This document shows positions 23,310 to 33,922 of a DNA stretch of 64,000 bases, in pieces (positions within the stretch are counted from its first letter, which is position 1; each line of letters starts with the position of its first letter). Location of the stretch: NCBI GenBank assembly GCA_033961575.1, contig CM066737.1:45236771-45300770 (forward strand), given 5' to 3'. Made by a program: the position numbers and the translations under genes. The notes under the pieces are model-generated. The model did no database searches. It was not told the DNA's origin and saw nothing but the letters and a program-made list of their open reading frames with translations. This DNA is from Aselliscus stoliczkanus. Its lineage: Eukaryota > Chordata > Mammalia > Chiroptera > Hipposideridae.

Positions 23310-24065
23310 TTTGCAAAATACTCAAGATAGAACATAAAATCCTAAAATTTATGTGGAAGCATAATGACCCCAGATAGCCATGGCAATCTTGAGAAATAAG
23401 AACAAAGTGGGATGTATGACTCTACCTGAAATAAAATCATACTACAAGTCTATAGTAATCAAAACAACCTGGTATGGCATAGAAACAGAGACATAGATCA
23501 ATGGAACAGAATCGAGAGCCCAGAAATAAATCCATGCATATATGGTCATTTAATCTGTGACAATGGAAGCAAGAATTTACAATGGGATAAAGACTGTGTA
23601 TTTAATAAATGATGCTGGGAAAACAGGACAGACACATGCAAAAAAAAATGAAGCTGGGCCACCTTCTTACACCATATATAAGAATAAATTCAAAATGGAT
23701 TAAAGACTTAAATGTAAGACCTGAAAACATAAAACTCCTAGAAGAAAATATAGGAAGTGAATTTGCAGACATTACCCTTACTAATATTTTTACTGATATA
23801 TCCCCTCAGTCAAGAGAAGCAAAACTAAAAATAAACATGTGGGATTACATCAAACTAAAAAGTTTCTTCAGAGCAAACGAAACCATCAATAAAACAAAAA
23901 GACATCCTACTGAATGGGAAAAGATATTTACCAATGACACATCTGATAATGGGTTAATATCAAAAGTTTATTAAAAATACATAAAACTCAACACCCAAAA
24001 CACAAACAACCCAATTACAAAATGGACAGATGACATGAAGAGACATTTCTCTAAAGAGGACATAC

Positions 24066-24523
24066 AGGGCCAGGCAAGTGGCATGTTGGTTCAGATTTGG
24101 CTTGGGAGTGCGAGCTCTGAGCAGCAGGGCCACCGGTTCAGATTCCACATGGGCCAGTGACACTGTACCTTCTACAGCTAAGATGGTGAACAACAGTTCT
24201 ACCTGGAGCTGGGCTGCCAGGAGTCGCCAATGACGATGTAGGCTGCAGTGGGACTGCAGTGGGCTGCCATAAGCTGCCATGAGTGGCCGGCAGCCAGTGT
24301 GAGTGGGCAGTAGCCATCGTGAGCTGCCGTGAGCAGCTGTGAGCTGCCAGGAGTGGCCGTCCAATGGCCGGCAACCAATGTGCCTCAGCTGGGAAGAGCG
24401 CAATGATCACAATACCAACATGGGCCAGTACAATGATGACCTCCACAACTAGACTGAAGAACAAAAGGACAGCAACTTGTTTGTTCACCTTTCCCGATTC
24501 CCCAATAAAATCTATTAAAACAA
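24066..24523 (+). mobile_element. Type-D tRNA SINE inside LINE-1
   Basis: Exact 13-bp TSD AAAGAGGACATAC at 24053-24065 and 24524-24536. The body is expanded by GTGAGCTGCCGTGAG-like repeats (about 24240-24360). The tail CCCCAATAAAATCTATTAAA is typical. Confidence 0.93.
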
Positions 24524-24658
24524 AAAGAGGACATACTGATGGCCAATAGACATATGAAAACTGCTCAACGTCACTAATCACTAGAGAAATGCAAATAAAA
24601 ACCACAATGAGATATCAACTCACGCCAGTCAGAATGGCAATCAACAATAAATCAAAAA

Positions 24659-24964
24659 GGGGCCACCTAGTGACTCAGTTGGTTAGCAGCACAAAGCTCT
24701 GAGCAACAGGGTCACCAGTTTGATCCCCACTTGGGATGGTGGGCTATGCTCACCTGCAACTAAGATTGAACACAGCATCTTGAGCTGAGTGGCCACAAGC
24801 TGCTGGTGGGCAGCCGGATGGCAACTGGACTTGGAACTGAGCTAGCTGTGCCCTCCCCAACTAAGATTGAAGGACAACAACTTGGCTGTTCCCTTACTCA
24901 ATTCCCCAACACTGTTCCCCTTTCCCAATTCCCCAATAAAATTTTTAAAAATAATAATAATAAA
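24659..24964 (+). mobile_element. Type-B tRNA SINE inside LINE-1
   Basis: The head GTGACTCAGTTGGTTAGCAG is followed by GGATGGTGGGCTATGCTCAC, AACTAAGATTGAACACAGCA and the CCCCAATAAAATTTTT tail. This is the same body that forms the second half of the composite SINEs at 12501 and 62702. Confidence 0.88.
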
Positions 24965-24974
24965 AATCAATCAA

Positions 24975-25116
24975 TTAGGGCTGGCCGAGTGGCTCAGTTG
25001 TTTAAGAGCTCTCTCATGAGTGCAAGCTGAGCTCTAAGCAACAGCATTTCGATGCCCAGCCCGAGCTGAGCTGCCAACAGGTGGCAGGATGGCCCAGGTT
25101 AAAAAAAAAATCAAGC
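24975..25116 (+). mobile_element. Type-A tRNA SINE inside LINE-1
   Basis: It has GGCTGGCCGAGTGGCTCAGT, the CCAACAGGTGGCAGGATGGC end and an A-tail. AATCAATCAA at 24965-24974 and 25117-25126 acts as its TSD, with three extra bases before the head. Confidence 0.88.
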
Positions 25117-26022
25117 AATCAATCAACAAATAATAACAAGTTTTGGGGAGGATGTGGAGAAAAGAGAATGCTCGTGGACTGTTGGGCAGATTGCAGATTG
25201 TTGCAGCCACTATGGAAAGCAGTGTGGAAGTCCCTCAAAAAATTGAAAATGAAACTACCTTCTGACCCAGCAATTCCACTCCTGGGTATCTATTCACAGA
25301 CATCCAAAACACTAATTCGAAAAACTATAGTCACCCCTATGTTTATTGCAGCACTATTCACAATAGCCAAGACATGGAATCAACTGAAATGCCCATGGAT
25401 AGATGATTGAATAAAGAAATTGTGGTACATTTACATTAGAGTATTACTCTGCCATAAAAAAGAATGAAATCTTACCATTTGCAATGACATGGATGGACCT
25501 AGAGAATATTATGCTAAGTGAAATAAGATAGACAGAGAAAGACAAATACCATATGATCTCACTTATATGTGGAATCGGAAGAGCAGAATAAGTGAACCAA
25601 AAAACAAACAAACCAGAAATAGACTCAGACATATAGGAAAAAAAACCTGACGGTTGCTAGATGGGAGGATGGTGGGGATGGGGGAGAATGTAAAGGGATT
25701 AGAAAGTACAAATGAATACTCACAATATAACCACAGAAATATGAAATAGGTTGGGGAAGATAATCCATAATGTTGTAAAGATTATGTAGGGTGTCAGATG
25801 GGTACTGGGCTTATTAGGGAGAACACTTCATAGGATGTGTAGATGCCTGACAACTGCAGTATACATCTGAAGCTGAAGTTGAATAATATTGAATGTCAAC
25901 TATAATTAAAGGTACACATTTTGAGAAAAGAAAAAAACTGTATTAAACTCATAATACTCATTATATACCAATAACAAAAGATGAATGCAGGTCATGTGTA
26001 TACGTTTTTTGGCATCCTTGAT

Positions 26023-26060
26023 GCACACACACACACACACACTCACACACACACACACAT
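26023..26060. repeat. (CA)n microsatellite
   Basis: CA repeats with a single CT interruption. It abuts the LTR-like unit on its right. Confidence 0.95.
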
Positions 26061-26062
26061 AT

Positions 26063-26503
26063 GTGTGGTCACAGGAGGTGGAGTACTGCGGGGGTCCAGC
26101 CTCCACTGAGTCCAGGGGTTCCCTCAGGTGGAGACGGCGTCGGCGAGGCAAAAGAAAGAAGGGAGTGGAGACACCGGGGGAGTTTCAGAGAAGAAGTGTC
26201 ACACTTTATTGCCAGACCATGTTCTTTTTATAGGGATTCTTGACCATTATCTCAATCACAAAGCATTTCACATAAGTTTGGTTTTTTCTATTTCCCAGGA
26301 TTTTCACAATCTTTACTTCCTTGTAATTGCTCTCTCCAGGGTGCACTGTGACTTACTCATAAGACTCACAGGGCATATACTTGAGCTATTACTAAGAGAC
26401 TAGGAGTGGCTGTGTTTTAGGGTAAAAGCATCTAAAGTCTATTCCTATGTAAATACAATACTTAGCAAGCAAAAGGGGGTTTCACCCCTCTCTTATCCTA
26501 CAG
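26063..26503 (-). mobile_element. Endogenous-retrovirus LTR-like unit (antisense)
   Basis: A 441-bp unit with TG...CA ends. On the minus strand it runs from TGTAGGATAAGAG to CTGTGACCACA. A TATA-like CCCTATAAAAAG (reverse of about 26224-26239) is followed by AATAAA (reverse of 26205-26210), a close spacing seen in betaretrovirus-like LTRs. The GC-rich end then resembles U5. I saw no exact short TSD and no viral genes. Class is inferred. Confidence 0.6.
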
Positions 26504-26539
26504 AGATAGCATCTCTTTCTCAGTCAAAGCTTCAGTATC

Positions 26540-27104
26540 TGTTGCTGCAACAAGGTACAAGGCAAAGAATTCAAACAAGGCTATTTATTAGCATACCCCA
26601 TGGTCAGTAAGCTGCCCAGAACTTTCATGGCCTGAAGACTTTTAGTCTTCAAGGAGACTTTTCACAGCAGTGGCCTTAGGCAGGTGATCTCAAGGACTGA
26701 TGTTATCATCAGCTTTTCACAGGCAGGCTGTCAGTTTCTCACAGACAGGCTTTTGGCCTATGTGACCAGAGGTCTGTGCCTCAGTTTCCAAGGGGCTTGA
26801 GTCCCCAATTTCTCAGTCCAGAGGTCCCCACGGAACTACCACCTGGCTTGGGTTGTCTCCTCTCTTTTTCTGGAGATCTTGCCCATCTTTGACTGCATAG
26901 TGAGCTCATTGGGGTACCACAGGAACTTGCCATAAATGCAGTGAAAGTACTGTCTCCTATAGGATCCAATGTAGAGGAAAGGCACATAGGTTCATAGAGG
27001 CAGGAGATATTACATGACCAACCATAAGGCAGCACCCCATACATCCAGTGCTGAGCGTGGCACCGTGACCTTGTCAGACACTGGGGGGATGTCAGCTCCC
27101 AACA
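26540..27104 (-). mobile_element. Second LTR-like unit (antisense)
   Basis: About 565 bp, with ends TGTTGCTGCAAC and CAGCTCCCAACA on the + strand. On the minus strand it starts TGTTGGGAGCTGACATCCCC, and AATAAA precedes a short U5-like tail. Only 36 bases separate it from the first LTR-like unit. No coding retroviral sequence is present. An alternative reading is one older composite LTR. Confidence 0.45.
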
Positions 27105-27249
27105 GAGTACAACATAGGGAATATAGTCAATGGAATTATAACAGCTATATTCAATTTCAGAAGGGTAGTAGAAGATTGAGGGGTTATCACTTTGTGAGGG
27201 GCGTAAATGTCTAACTATAACATTTCTTTATACACCTAAAACTAAAAAA
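27105..27249 (+). mobile_element. LINE-1 3'UTR fragment
   Basis: CATAGGGAATATAGTCAATG...GGTTATCACTTTGTGAGG... is homologous to 1340-1500. It begins directly at the LTR-like end. Confidence 0.65.
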
Positions 27250-27259
27250 AAATTTATTA

Positions 27260-27665
27260 GGGCCAGCTGAGTGGCACATTGGTTAAGAGTTGGCTTGGGA
27301 TGCCAGCTCTGAACAGCAGGGCCGTGGTTCAGATCCCACATAGAGGGCCAGTGACACTGCCCTCTATAGCTAACATGGTGAACAACAGCTCGACCTGGAG
27401 CTGGGCTGCTGTGAGTCATTGGCAATGGAGTAGGCTGCAGTGGAGCTGGCCGGCAGCTGGCATATGCTTTCGTGAGCTGCCATCAGCCTTCGGAAGAGGC
27501 CGTCCAATGGCCGGCACGCTACTGCCTCACCCAGGAAGAGCACAATGATAATACCAACATGGGCCAATGAAACGACATCCTCCACAACTAGACTGAAGAA
27601 CTAAAAGGACAGCAACTTGTTTCCCTCCCCCAATTCCCCAATAAAATCTTTAAATAAATAAATAA
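27260..27665 (+). mobile_element. Type-D tRNA SINE
   Basis: GGGCCAGCTGAGTGGCACAT head, GACACTGCCCTCTATAGCTA junction, and CAATTCCCCAATAAAATC tail with (AAAT)n. AAATTTATTAG before and AAAATTATTAG after may be an imperfect TSD. Confidence 0.9.
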
Positions 27666-27959
27666 AGTTAAATTTTTTAAAAAATTATTAGTTATGCTAT
27701 GCAAATGTGAAAGAGTAACACATATCTGCTTATTTGCTACGTGGAGCTCTTGAGTACTCTATGGGAATATCTATGGTTTTTTAAAAAAAATAAATCCTGT
27801 TTTGGGATCTCTTCACAAAGGAGTGATGCCAATATTTTGACTTGTTACCCCAGTAGGTGGCAAGGGGTAAATCCTGGCACGTAAATGGACAAGTGGAGCT
27901 TTATTTCATTCACCCCCTCACCCACCCTTCTGATCAAAATCTTCCATCACCTAATTCAC

Positions 27960-28258
27960 ACATAGGCTACTGCATGCCGAGCACATAGTATGTGCTTTAC
28001 ACATATCAATTCATTTAATTCTCACTGCAATCCTCTGAAGTAAGCCCTATTATTGGGTTGTTGGAAAAGTCATGACGCATTTTTGCAACAAAAAACAGAA
28101 AAAATACGTCATGACTTTTCCAGCAATCCAATGCTATCCCATTTTAAAGATGAAGAAACCGAGGCATGGAGATATTTAGTACATTGTCTAGCATTGTCTA
28201 GCATTTCACATGCTGATGCTGAGATTCAAATCCAGGCACTCTGACTCCAGATTTAATG
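27960..28258 (-). mobile_element. MIR SINE (antisense) interrupted by a MITE
   Basis: MIR words lie on both sides: TTTAATTCTCACTGCAATCC left, and CATTTTAAAGATGAAGAAAC ... GATTCAAATCCAGGCACTCT right. The break occurs within the TATTATCCC motif at the mariner-like insertion 28053-28131. Confidence 0.82.
28053..28131. mobile_element. 79-bp mariner-derived MITE
   Basis: Terminal inverted repeats TTGGGTTGTTGGAAAAGTCA and TGACTTTTCCAGCAATCCAA flank a near-palindromic core. Left flank is TA, right flank TG, so the TA duplication has decayed. Sister copy at 51380-51452. It encodes nothing. Confidence 0.88.
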
Positions 28259-29279
28259 CTTTTAGATGATATACTAAAATATGAACCTGGTATGATGAGT
28301 TTAATATACATATCTGCATTTCTCTCAGCTATTCTGTGTCTTCTTCTAAATGTATATCACATGTATATAGTAGAGAGTTGCTCAGAATCAAGGAAATTCA
28401 TACACAACTTCACTCTCAACATTTAAACACAGCACACGAGGATTAATGGAAAATCTACCAAGAAGAACAACTGAAACTAGTAGTAATAGGAAATCAGTGC
28501 AATAATTTGGTGACACAAGTAAAAGATGTTTTTAAAAACTATTTTAACAAAATGTGGTATAATTGATATAAAAAGAGCTGCATGTATTTAATGTGTACAA
28601 TTGGATGAGTGTGGAGGTTTTTTTAAGGATGTCTTTTGAGTCCTGAGATTATGAGTCTTTGAACAGCTTTCTCTTTAGGGAAATCTTCAATTATTGCCCC
28701 CTAATTGTCACATGAGCACAGAAAGATATTAATTGGTCTTCAAACATGAATAGAAAAGGAAGGGAATGAGATGTTCAAAAGTAAGAAAGTTTCATATTGT
28801 AATGTGATAATGACACCACCCAGGCAAGGAAAAGTTTTTGAAAGTATAAGAGCTTTCATAATAACAAGTTTTCCAAAGTGAATGAAATACTCTGTGGATT
28901 TTAGAAGTTTATGATTAGCAATGTAGTGTTACCATTGATGAATCTTTGACTATTCAAAACAACTTAGAATAAGTTAAAAAGTAAAAAAGACTGATTCGTT
29001 CTAACAGGTGACCATGTGGGATAATATACTTTTGTAATTGAGAATAAAGGAAAAAAAGATTAAAAACAAATAACATCATTTAGTTTATCTAGTGATATTT
29101 GATAATTGGTCCAATCAGTAAATGTTCATCTTCTTTAATGTTGTGGTAATTCTCTAGAGTTCCTAATTTTCTAGTTTTAGAACTATGCATGCTTAAACCT
29201 GCTATACAATCCAAACAAATGATCACCAGGAAATCTCATTCAGTCTCAGGGCTTTAAGTGCATGTATATACCATTAACT
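28259..29279. other. Unassigned intergenic DNA
   Basis: 28540-28625 weakly resembles an old L1 3'UTR (GGTATAATTGATATAAAAAG). The rest is unassigned. Confidence 0.45.
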
Positions 29280-30255
29280 CTGAAATTTTATCCCTAGTAC
29301 TGAACTCTTCCATAAGTTCCAGTCATGTATCTAACAGTCTACTCAGTATATCCAACTGGGAAGTTAAATGAGCAGCTCAAACTTATCATGTCCAAAACTG
29401 AATTCTTCATTTCCACGCTAAGCTTGCTCCTCCTCCAGTATCCCTCCTGTCAGCAAATGACAACACCATTTACCTAGTTGCTTAGACCAGGATCCTTGGC
29501 ATCATTTTTGATTATCCTCTCTCTTGCATACCCCACATCTAATTCTTTAGAAAATCACACCAGCCCTACCTTCAGGATACATTCAAAATATGGCATTTTT
29601 CACCATCATAGTGCAAGCCTCCATCATCTCTTGGCTAGACAATTGCAAGAGCTTCCTAAGTTATCTCCCTGCTTCCATTTCATACCTATCCATCCTATTG
29701 TCTACTCAGCAGCCTGAGTTATCTTTAAACCATAACTTATTTCATACACTCCCCTGATCAAAACCTTCCATGGGCTCCCCATCTCAGAACAAAAGCTGAA
29801 GTCTAAATGGCCTATAAGGCACCACACAAACTGCCCCCTCTCCTCTCTGACCTTTGCTCCTATTTCTTCCTTCCTTTCTTACTCTGTTCCATCAACACAG
29901 GCTTCCTTGCCACAACCCATTAGTCACAGTCCCTCTTCAGGGCCATTGCATTTGCTATTCCACCTGGCTAACACACTTAGTTAACTTCATGATTCCCTCC
30001 ATCCTTTTATCAGGTCCTTCTTTAGAGAGACCTTCCTGATCATCCTTCCTAAAATAACCCCTTTCCCTCACTCTACCCATTACTCTCTAGCCTCTTACAC
30101 TGCTCATTACCTAACATATTTTTGCTTGTTTGTTTATGCTTTGTCTCCATTATTGGAATGTGAGTGCAATGAAGGCAGTACTTTGTTCATTCATTGTGGT
30201 ATCCCAATTACCTAGCATAGAACTCAGTAACTATTTGTTGAACAAATGAGTGGAT
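29280..30255 (+). mobile_element. LINE-2, about 1 kb of 3' region
   Basis: L2 words in sense order: TCATGTCCAAAACTGAATTC, GACCAGGATCCTTGGCATCA, TGGGCTCCCCATCTCAGAAC, CTTCAGGGCCATTGCATTTG, and the CTATTTGTTGAACAAATGAG end. It encoded the L2 RT C-terminal region, now with no usable frame. Confidence 0.88.
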
Positions 30256-31097
30256 GACTGAATGCATAGCTCAGTGGCAGTAACCTAGAGAGAAAGTAGG
30301 TCGTAGTCTGAGGAAAGGAAGAAAACATTTGTTTAAAGATATGCTGCCAATCTAAAGCATAGTCACAAGATCATTTCAGTATTAGTATAAAAGTTCCAAC
30401 TGTTTTTCATTTCAGGCAACATAGCCACTTTGAAGTCAAATGTTAATATGCAGTAAATATCCATATGATCTGTGGTTTTCTTTTAAATTAAATGCAAAGA
30501 TTAATAGATGAGATAGTTTTGAAACCCGATTTATGAACCCATTTAAGCATTTTAACACCCATATGCCACTAAAAGAATGACAACTTGAGAAAATTAAAAT
30601 GTATTGTTGATCTTTATTTTTCCTGAAATTCTGGTGTGCCCTGGCTCTTACAAATTTTCTATAAGTTGTCCAGTCTCCAGCTGGGACTTAACTTCCTAGT
30701 TTTATTAAGATTCAATCCAAGGACACACTCTGGTTTCCTGTTGGTAGTTCATTAACAAGTTCATTATGTGTTTGTTACTGTCTTGGCATTATTAAAATAC
30801 AAATCAGGAAAGATCACAATGTTACAGTAAAATTCTATATGATTGTTTCTCTGAACTATTTTGATTGAAGAACTATTTACTTTACAATACATTTAGATGT
30901 CAAAGGGCATACATGGGAGAGTTGTTTGTAACCTGTATTTCTGGGGAAAAATTTAGGTAGAAAAGACTCATATCTGCAGCATAGCCTAGTCTGTTATAAT
31001 GAATTTATGGAAAAAAGGCTTTTACTATATTTCATTAATCATTTCCGAAGGATTCAAAAAAAGAGTGATTAATACTGAATAGCAGTGTGAGCTAGTG
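30256..31097. other. Unassigned intergenic DNA
   Basis: No feature recognised. Confidence 0.5.
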
Positions 31098-31107
31098 GGA
31101 AATGATT

Positions 31108-31252
31108 TTTTTTTTTTAGTTGAGCCATCCTGCTACATGTTGGCAGCTCAGCAGCAGCTCAGTTTGGTCCAGGAATCAAACCAGTGACACTGTTCCTCAG
31201 AGTTGGCACTCTTAAGTGAGCTGTTAACCAACTGAGCCACTTGGCTGGCACT
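31108..31252 (-). mobile_element. Type-A-like tRNA SINE (antisense)
   Basis: Reversed tail/body (TTAGTTGAGCCATCCTGCTA) then reversed head (CCAACTGAGCCACTTGGCTG). Imperfect TSD GGAAATGATT / GGAACTGATT at 31098-31107 and 31253-31262. Confidence 0.88.
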
Positions 31253-31262
31253 GGAACTGATT

Positions 31263-31410
31263 CTTATATAGACTGTTACTAACTGAATAACCTGACTAGA
31301 TCATCTCTCTGTTCAGGGCCGTGGTTTCCTTGGCTGTAAAAAGAGGGTGTTAGACTAGAGTGTTTAAATTTATTTTAGCATTACCAGTTTAAGGTTCTGT
31401 GAACATGATA
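31263..31410 (+). mobile_element. Decayed MIR
   Basis: TCTGTTCAGGGCCGTGGTTT, CTTGGCTGTAAAAAGAGGGT and a terminal AAGGTTCTGTGA resemble a MIR sense copy. Confidence 0.45.
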
Positions 31411-31984
31411 TTTCCTGATCTTTGACAGTAGGAATATCAATTCTCATGATATGATTAATACATATTTTATCTTGGTAATTTTGAATCTAGATAATGGGTA
31501 CGTGCAATTTCATTATACTATTTTGACTTCTATGTATGCTTGAATATTCTTAAACAATAACAAATTTAGAAATATAATGATTAATAAAATGCTTGATAAT
31601 AGATAATATATTACATTCAAGTTGACCTTGTGAAGTCTATTTCATGTTTATGCTATTTTCTTTCATTTTCTTATGAAACATTTATACAAAATGATAGCTC
31701 CACATCATCATTCCAGAACAGTTTTCTTCACTTTTTAGGTAACGGTGCCAAGGTTCAGACCAGATTATCGAATTCCTCCGTGTGCATATTTTCAAGGTGA
31801 TAATGGTATACATTGATCAGGAAGCGAGTAAATTTTATTACAAACCTGATATAATTTATGGTGATTTGGTAACTCACAACATATAATTTAGATTGGCTTA
31901 ATTATCTATAACTCATTCTTAAACCTAGGCTGAATTTTCCTCTTGCTACCCTATCTAGTACCAGGCCATTTCTAGAAGATAATG
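31411..31984. other. Unassigned AT-rich intergenic DNA
   Basis: Nothing recognised. Confidence 0.5.
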
Positions 31985-32215
31985 TGCAGACTACATTGTA
32001 GTTAAAAAAGTGTCTTTTGATGTTAAAAAAATCCTGGGTTCAAATCCCTATTTCAATTGTTTTCCTAAATGTGAGATCTTAGCAAAGTTTTTTTAACCTT
32101 TCTGAGCCTCAGATATCTTTTATTTAAAATGGGAATGGCAATAGTAGTATTGATATCATGGGGTAATTGTGAGGACTAAAGAACATGGGTAATCATTAAA
32201 CATACTGCCTGACAA
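31985..32215 (+). mobile_element. MIR SINE
   Basis: CCTGGGTTCAAATCCCTATT, CTTTCTGAGCCTCAGATATC, AAATGGGAATGGCAATAGTA and GTAATTGTGAGGACTAAAGA, in MIR sense order. Confidence 0.8.
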
Positions 32216-32376
32216 GCAGTTTAAACTAACAATGTCAGCCTATTTTTGTCATTACTATTCTTGTTATTTAGTGTTTGCATTATTAGAATACAAATTATGT
32301 GTGGGAGAATAAAAAAAGGAGGAAATATGGCTGTTTGGGTTACCTTCACTAGAAACATTCAAAGCATATTTATTAA

Positions 32377-32491
32377 GGGTCGGCCAAGTGGCGCGGTGGT
32401 TAAGAGCTGGCTTGGGATGCCAGCAGCCTCGGTTTGGATCCCGCATATGAGGGCCAGTGACACTGCCCTCAAAAACAAAACAAAACAAAAA
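32377..32491 (+). mobile_element. Type-C tRNA SINE
   Basis: GGGTCGGCCAAGTGGCGCGG head, CTTGGGATGCCAGC loop, GACACTGCCCTC end, and an A/C-rich tail. Near-identical flanks GCATATTTATT and ACATATTCATT are the probable TSD. Confidence 0.9.
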
Positions 32492-32876
32492 ACATATTCA
32501 TTGAACATCTGCTTCATTCTAAGAACTGCATTTACAGAAGCAAGTAAGTCACACTTACTGTTCTTAAGGAAATCACATACAGTAGTTCCTCCTGTCTGCG
32601 ACTGTGCTTTCTCTGGTTTCAGTCACCTGTGGTCAACTGCAATCCAAAAATATTAAATGGAAAATTCCAGAAATGAACAATTCACAAGTTTTAAATGGTG
32701 TGCCCCTCTGAGTAGTTTGATGAAATCTTGCATTGTCCTGCCCGGGATGTGAATCATCCCTTTATCCAATGTATCCACCTTGTATATGCTGTTTGCCCCT
32801 TAGTCACTTAGTAGCCACCTAGGTTATCAGATCAACTGTCATGGTATCCACAGTGCTTGTGTTTATATTTTACTTA

Positions 32877-33330
32877 ATGATGGTCCCAAAGCGCATGAGT
32901 AGTGATGCTGGCAATGTGGAAATGCCAAAGAGAAGCCCTAAAGGATTTTCTTTAAGTGAATAGGTGAAAGTTCTTAACCTGATAAGGAAAGAAAAAAAAT
33001 CCATATGCTGAAGTTTCTAAGATCTCTGATAAGAATGACTCTTCTATCCATGAAATTGTGAAGAAGGGCAAAGAAATTTATGTTAGTTTTGCTGTCCCAC
33101 TTCAAGCTACAAAAGTTTTGGCCACAGTACAGGAGAAGTGTACAGTTGAGATGGAAAAAGCATCATGTTTGTGGATGGAAGATATGAACAGAAAATGTAT
33201 TCCAATGATGACAACATGTTGCACAAGAAAGCACTGAGGCTTCAGCAAGGGATACCCTGAAATGTGTGACACCAAGCCATTTGCTACAAGGGATAGTTAC
33301 ACAGATTCAGGAATTGGTTTGGACTGAAAA
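32877..33330 (+). pseudogene. Tigger transposase N-terminal relic
   Basis: From the ATG at 32877 the frame reads M-M-V-P-K-R and SPKGFSLSE, a CENP-B-like DNA-binding start. An in-frame TAG follows at about 32963, then VKVLNLIRKEKK. The DDD catalytic domain is missing. Family knowledge: pogo transposases cut and paste at TA; this copy is dead. Confidence 0.8.
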
Positions 33331-33493
33331 ATATAAAATGTAGTGGAGAGAGAAAGAGAGAGACCACATTCGCATAACTTTTATTACAGTATATTGATAT
33401 AATCATTCTATTTTATTGGGTACTGTTATTAATCTCTGACTGTACCTAATTTATAAACTAAACTGTATCATAGGTTTGCATGATACAGTTTTT

Positions 33494-33523
33494 GTATGTA
33501 TGTATGTATGTATGTATGTATGT
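33494..33523. repeat. (TATG)n microsatellite within Tigger
   Basis: About seven TATG units grown from the element's own TATGTATG sequence. Confidence 0.95.
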
Positions 33524-33767
33524 CTAGGAAAGAACATAGTATATATAAGTTTTGATGCTATCCGAGGCTCCAGGCATCCACTGGGGGGTCTTGGAACATA
33601 TTCCCCATGGATAAGGGCAGACTACTGTACTAAGGGGAGTGACAGATTAGCCAATTGCTGGTATGCTGAAATTTAAGGAAGGTATAAAGAAAACAAAAAC
33701 CTCTGTTCTGTCACTAGGTCTGAAACACCGTTACCATATATTTCTTTTGAACTTTTACATTCTTTGA

Positions 33768-33844
33768 ATTTTTCTTTGAGGATAGTTTATTAGAGTATAA
33801 AGTAACAGCTCTCAAAATGAGAGGGGGTGCCGACTGGGGTGCCC
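33768..33844 (-). mobile_element. 77-bp retroposon resembling a retroviral R region (copy 1)
   Basis: Minus-strand order: GGGCACCCCAGTCGG start, CCCCCTCTCATTTTGAGAGC, CTGTTACTTTATAC, AATAAACTATCCTC, then AAAGAAAAAT. Exact 13-bp TSD TTACATTCTTTGA at 33755-33767 and 33845-33857. The A-rich end and TSD show L1-type retroposition of a short polyadenylated RNA. Copy 2 lies at 49935-50014. Confidence 0.7.
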
Positions 33845-33922
33845 TTACATTCTTTGATTTTTGAATCCATGTACAAATGCCTTTGGGAAGAGTAACGTAT
33901 TTAGTAATATGAATTGCACTTT

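Larger units (their letters stand above)
23310..25910 (+). mobile_element. LINE-1 3' half (ORF2 C-terminal region plus 3'UTR), split by three SINEs
   Basis: L1 segments lie at 23310-24065, 24524-24658 and 25117-25910. 23609-23974 reads as the ORF2 C-terminal region ([20 protein letters not shown]), 25081-25410 as the Cys/His-rich end ([38 protein letters not shown]), and then the 3'UTR. Stops and shifts are present. The 5' boundary is approximate. Confidence 0.9.
32580..33627 (+). mobile_element. Tigger-type (pogo/mariner) DNA transposon, full ends
   Basis: TIRs CAGTAGTTCCTCCTGTCTGC and GATAAGGGCAGACTACTG are bracketed by TA at 32578-32579 and 33628-33629. The 1,048-bp length is shorter than autonomous Tigger elements, and the transposase region is internally deleted. 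A (TATG)n run lies in the 3' part. Confidence 0.92.
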
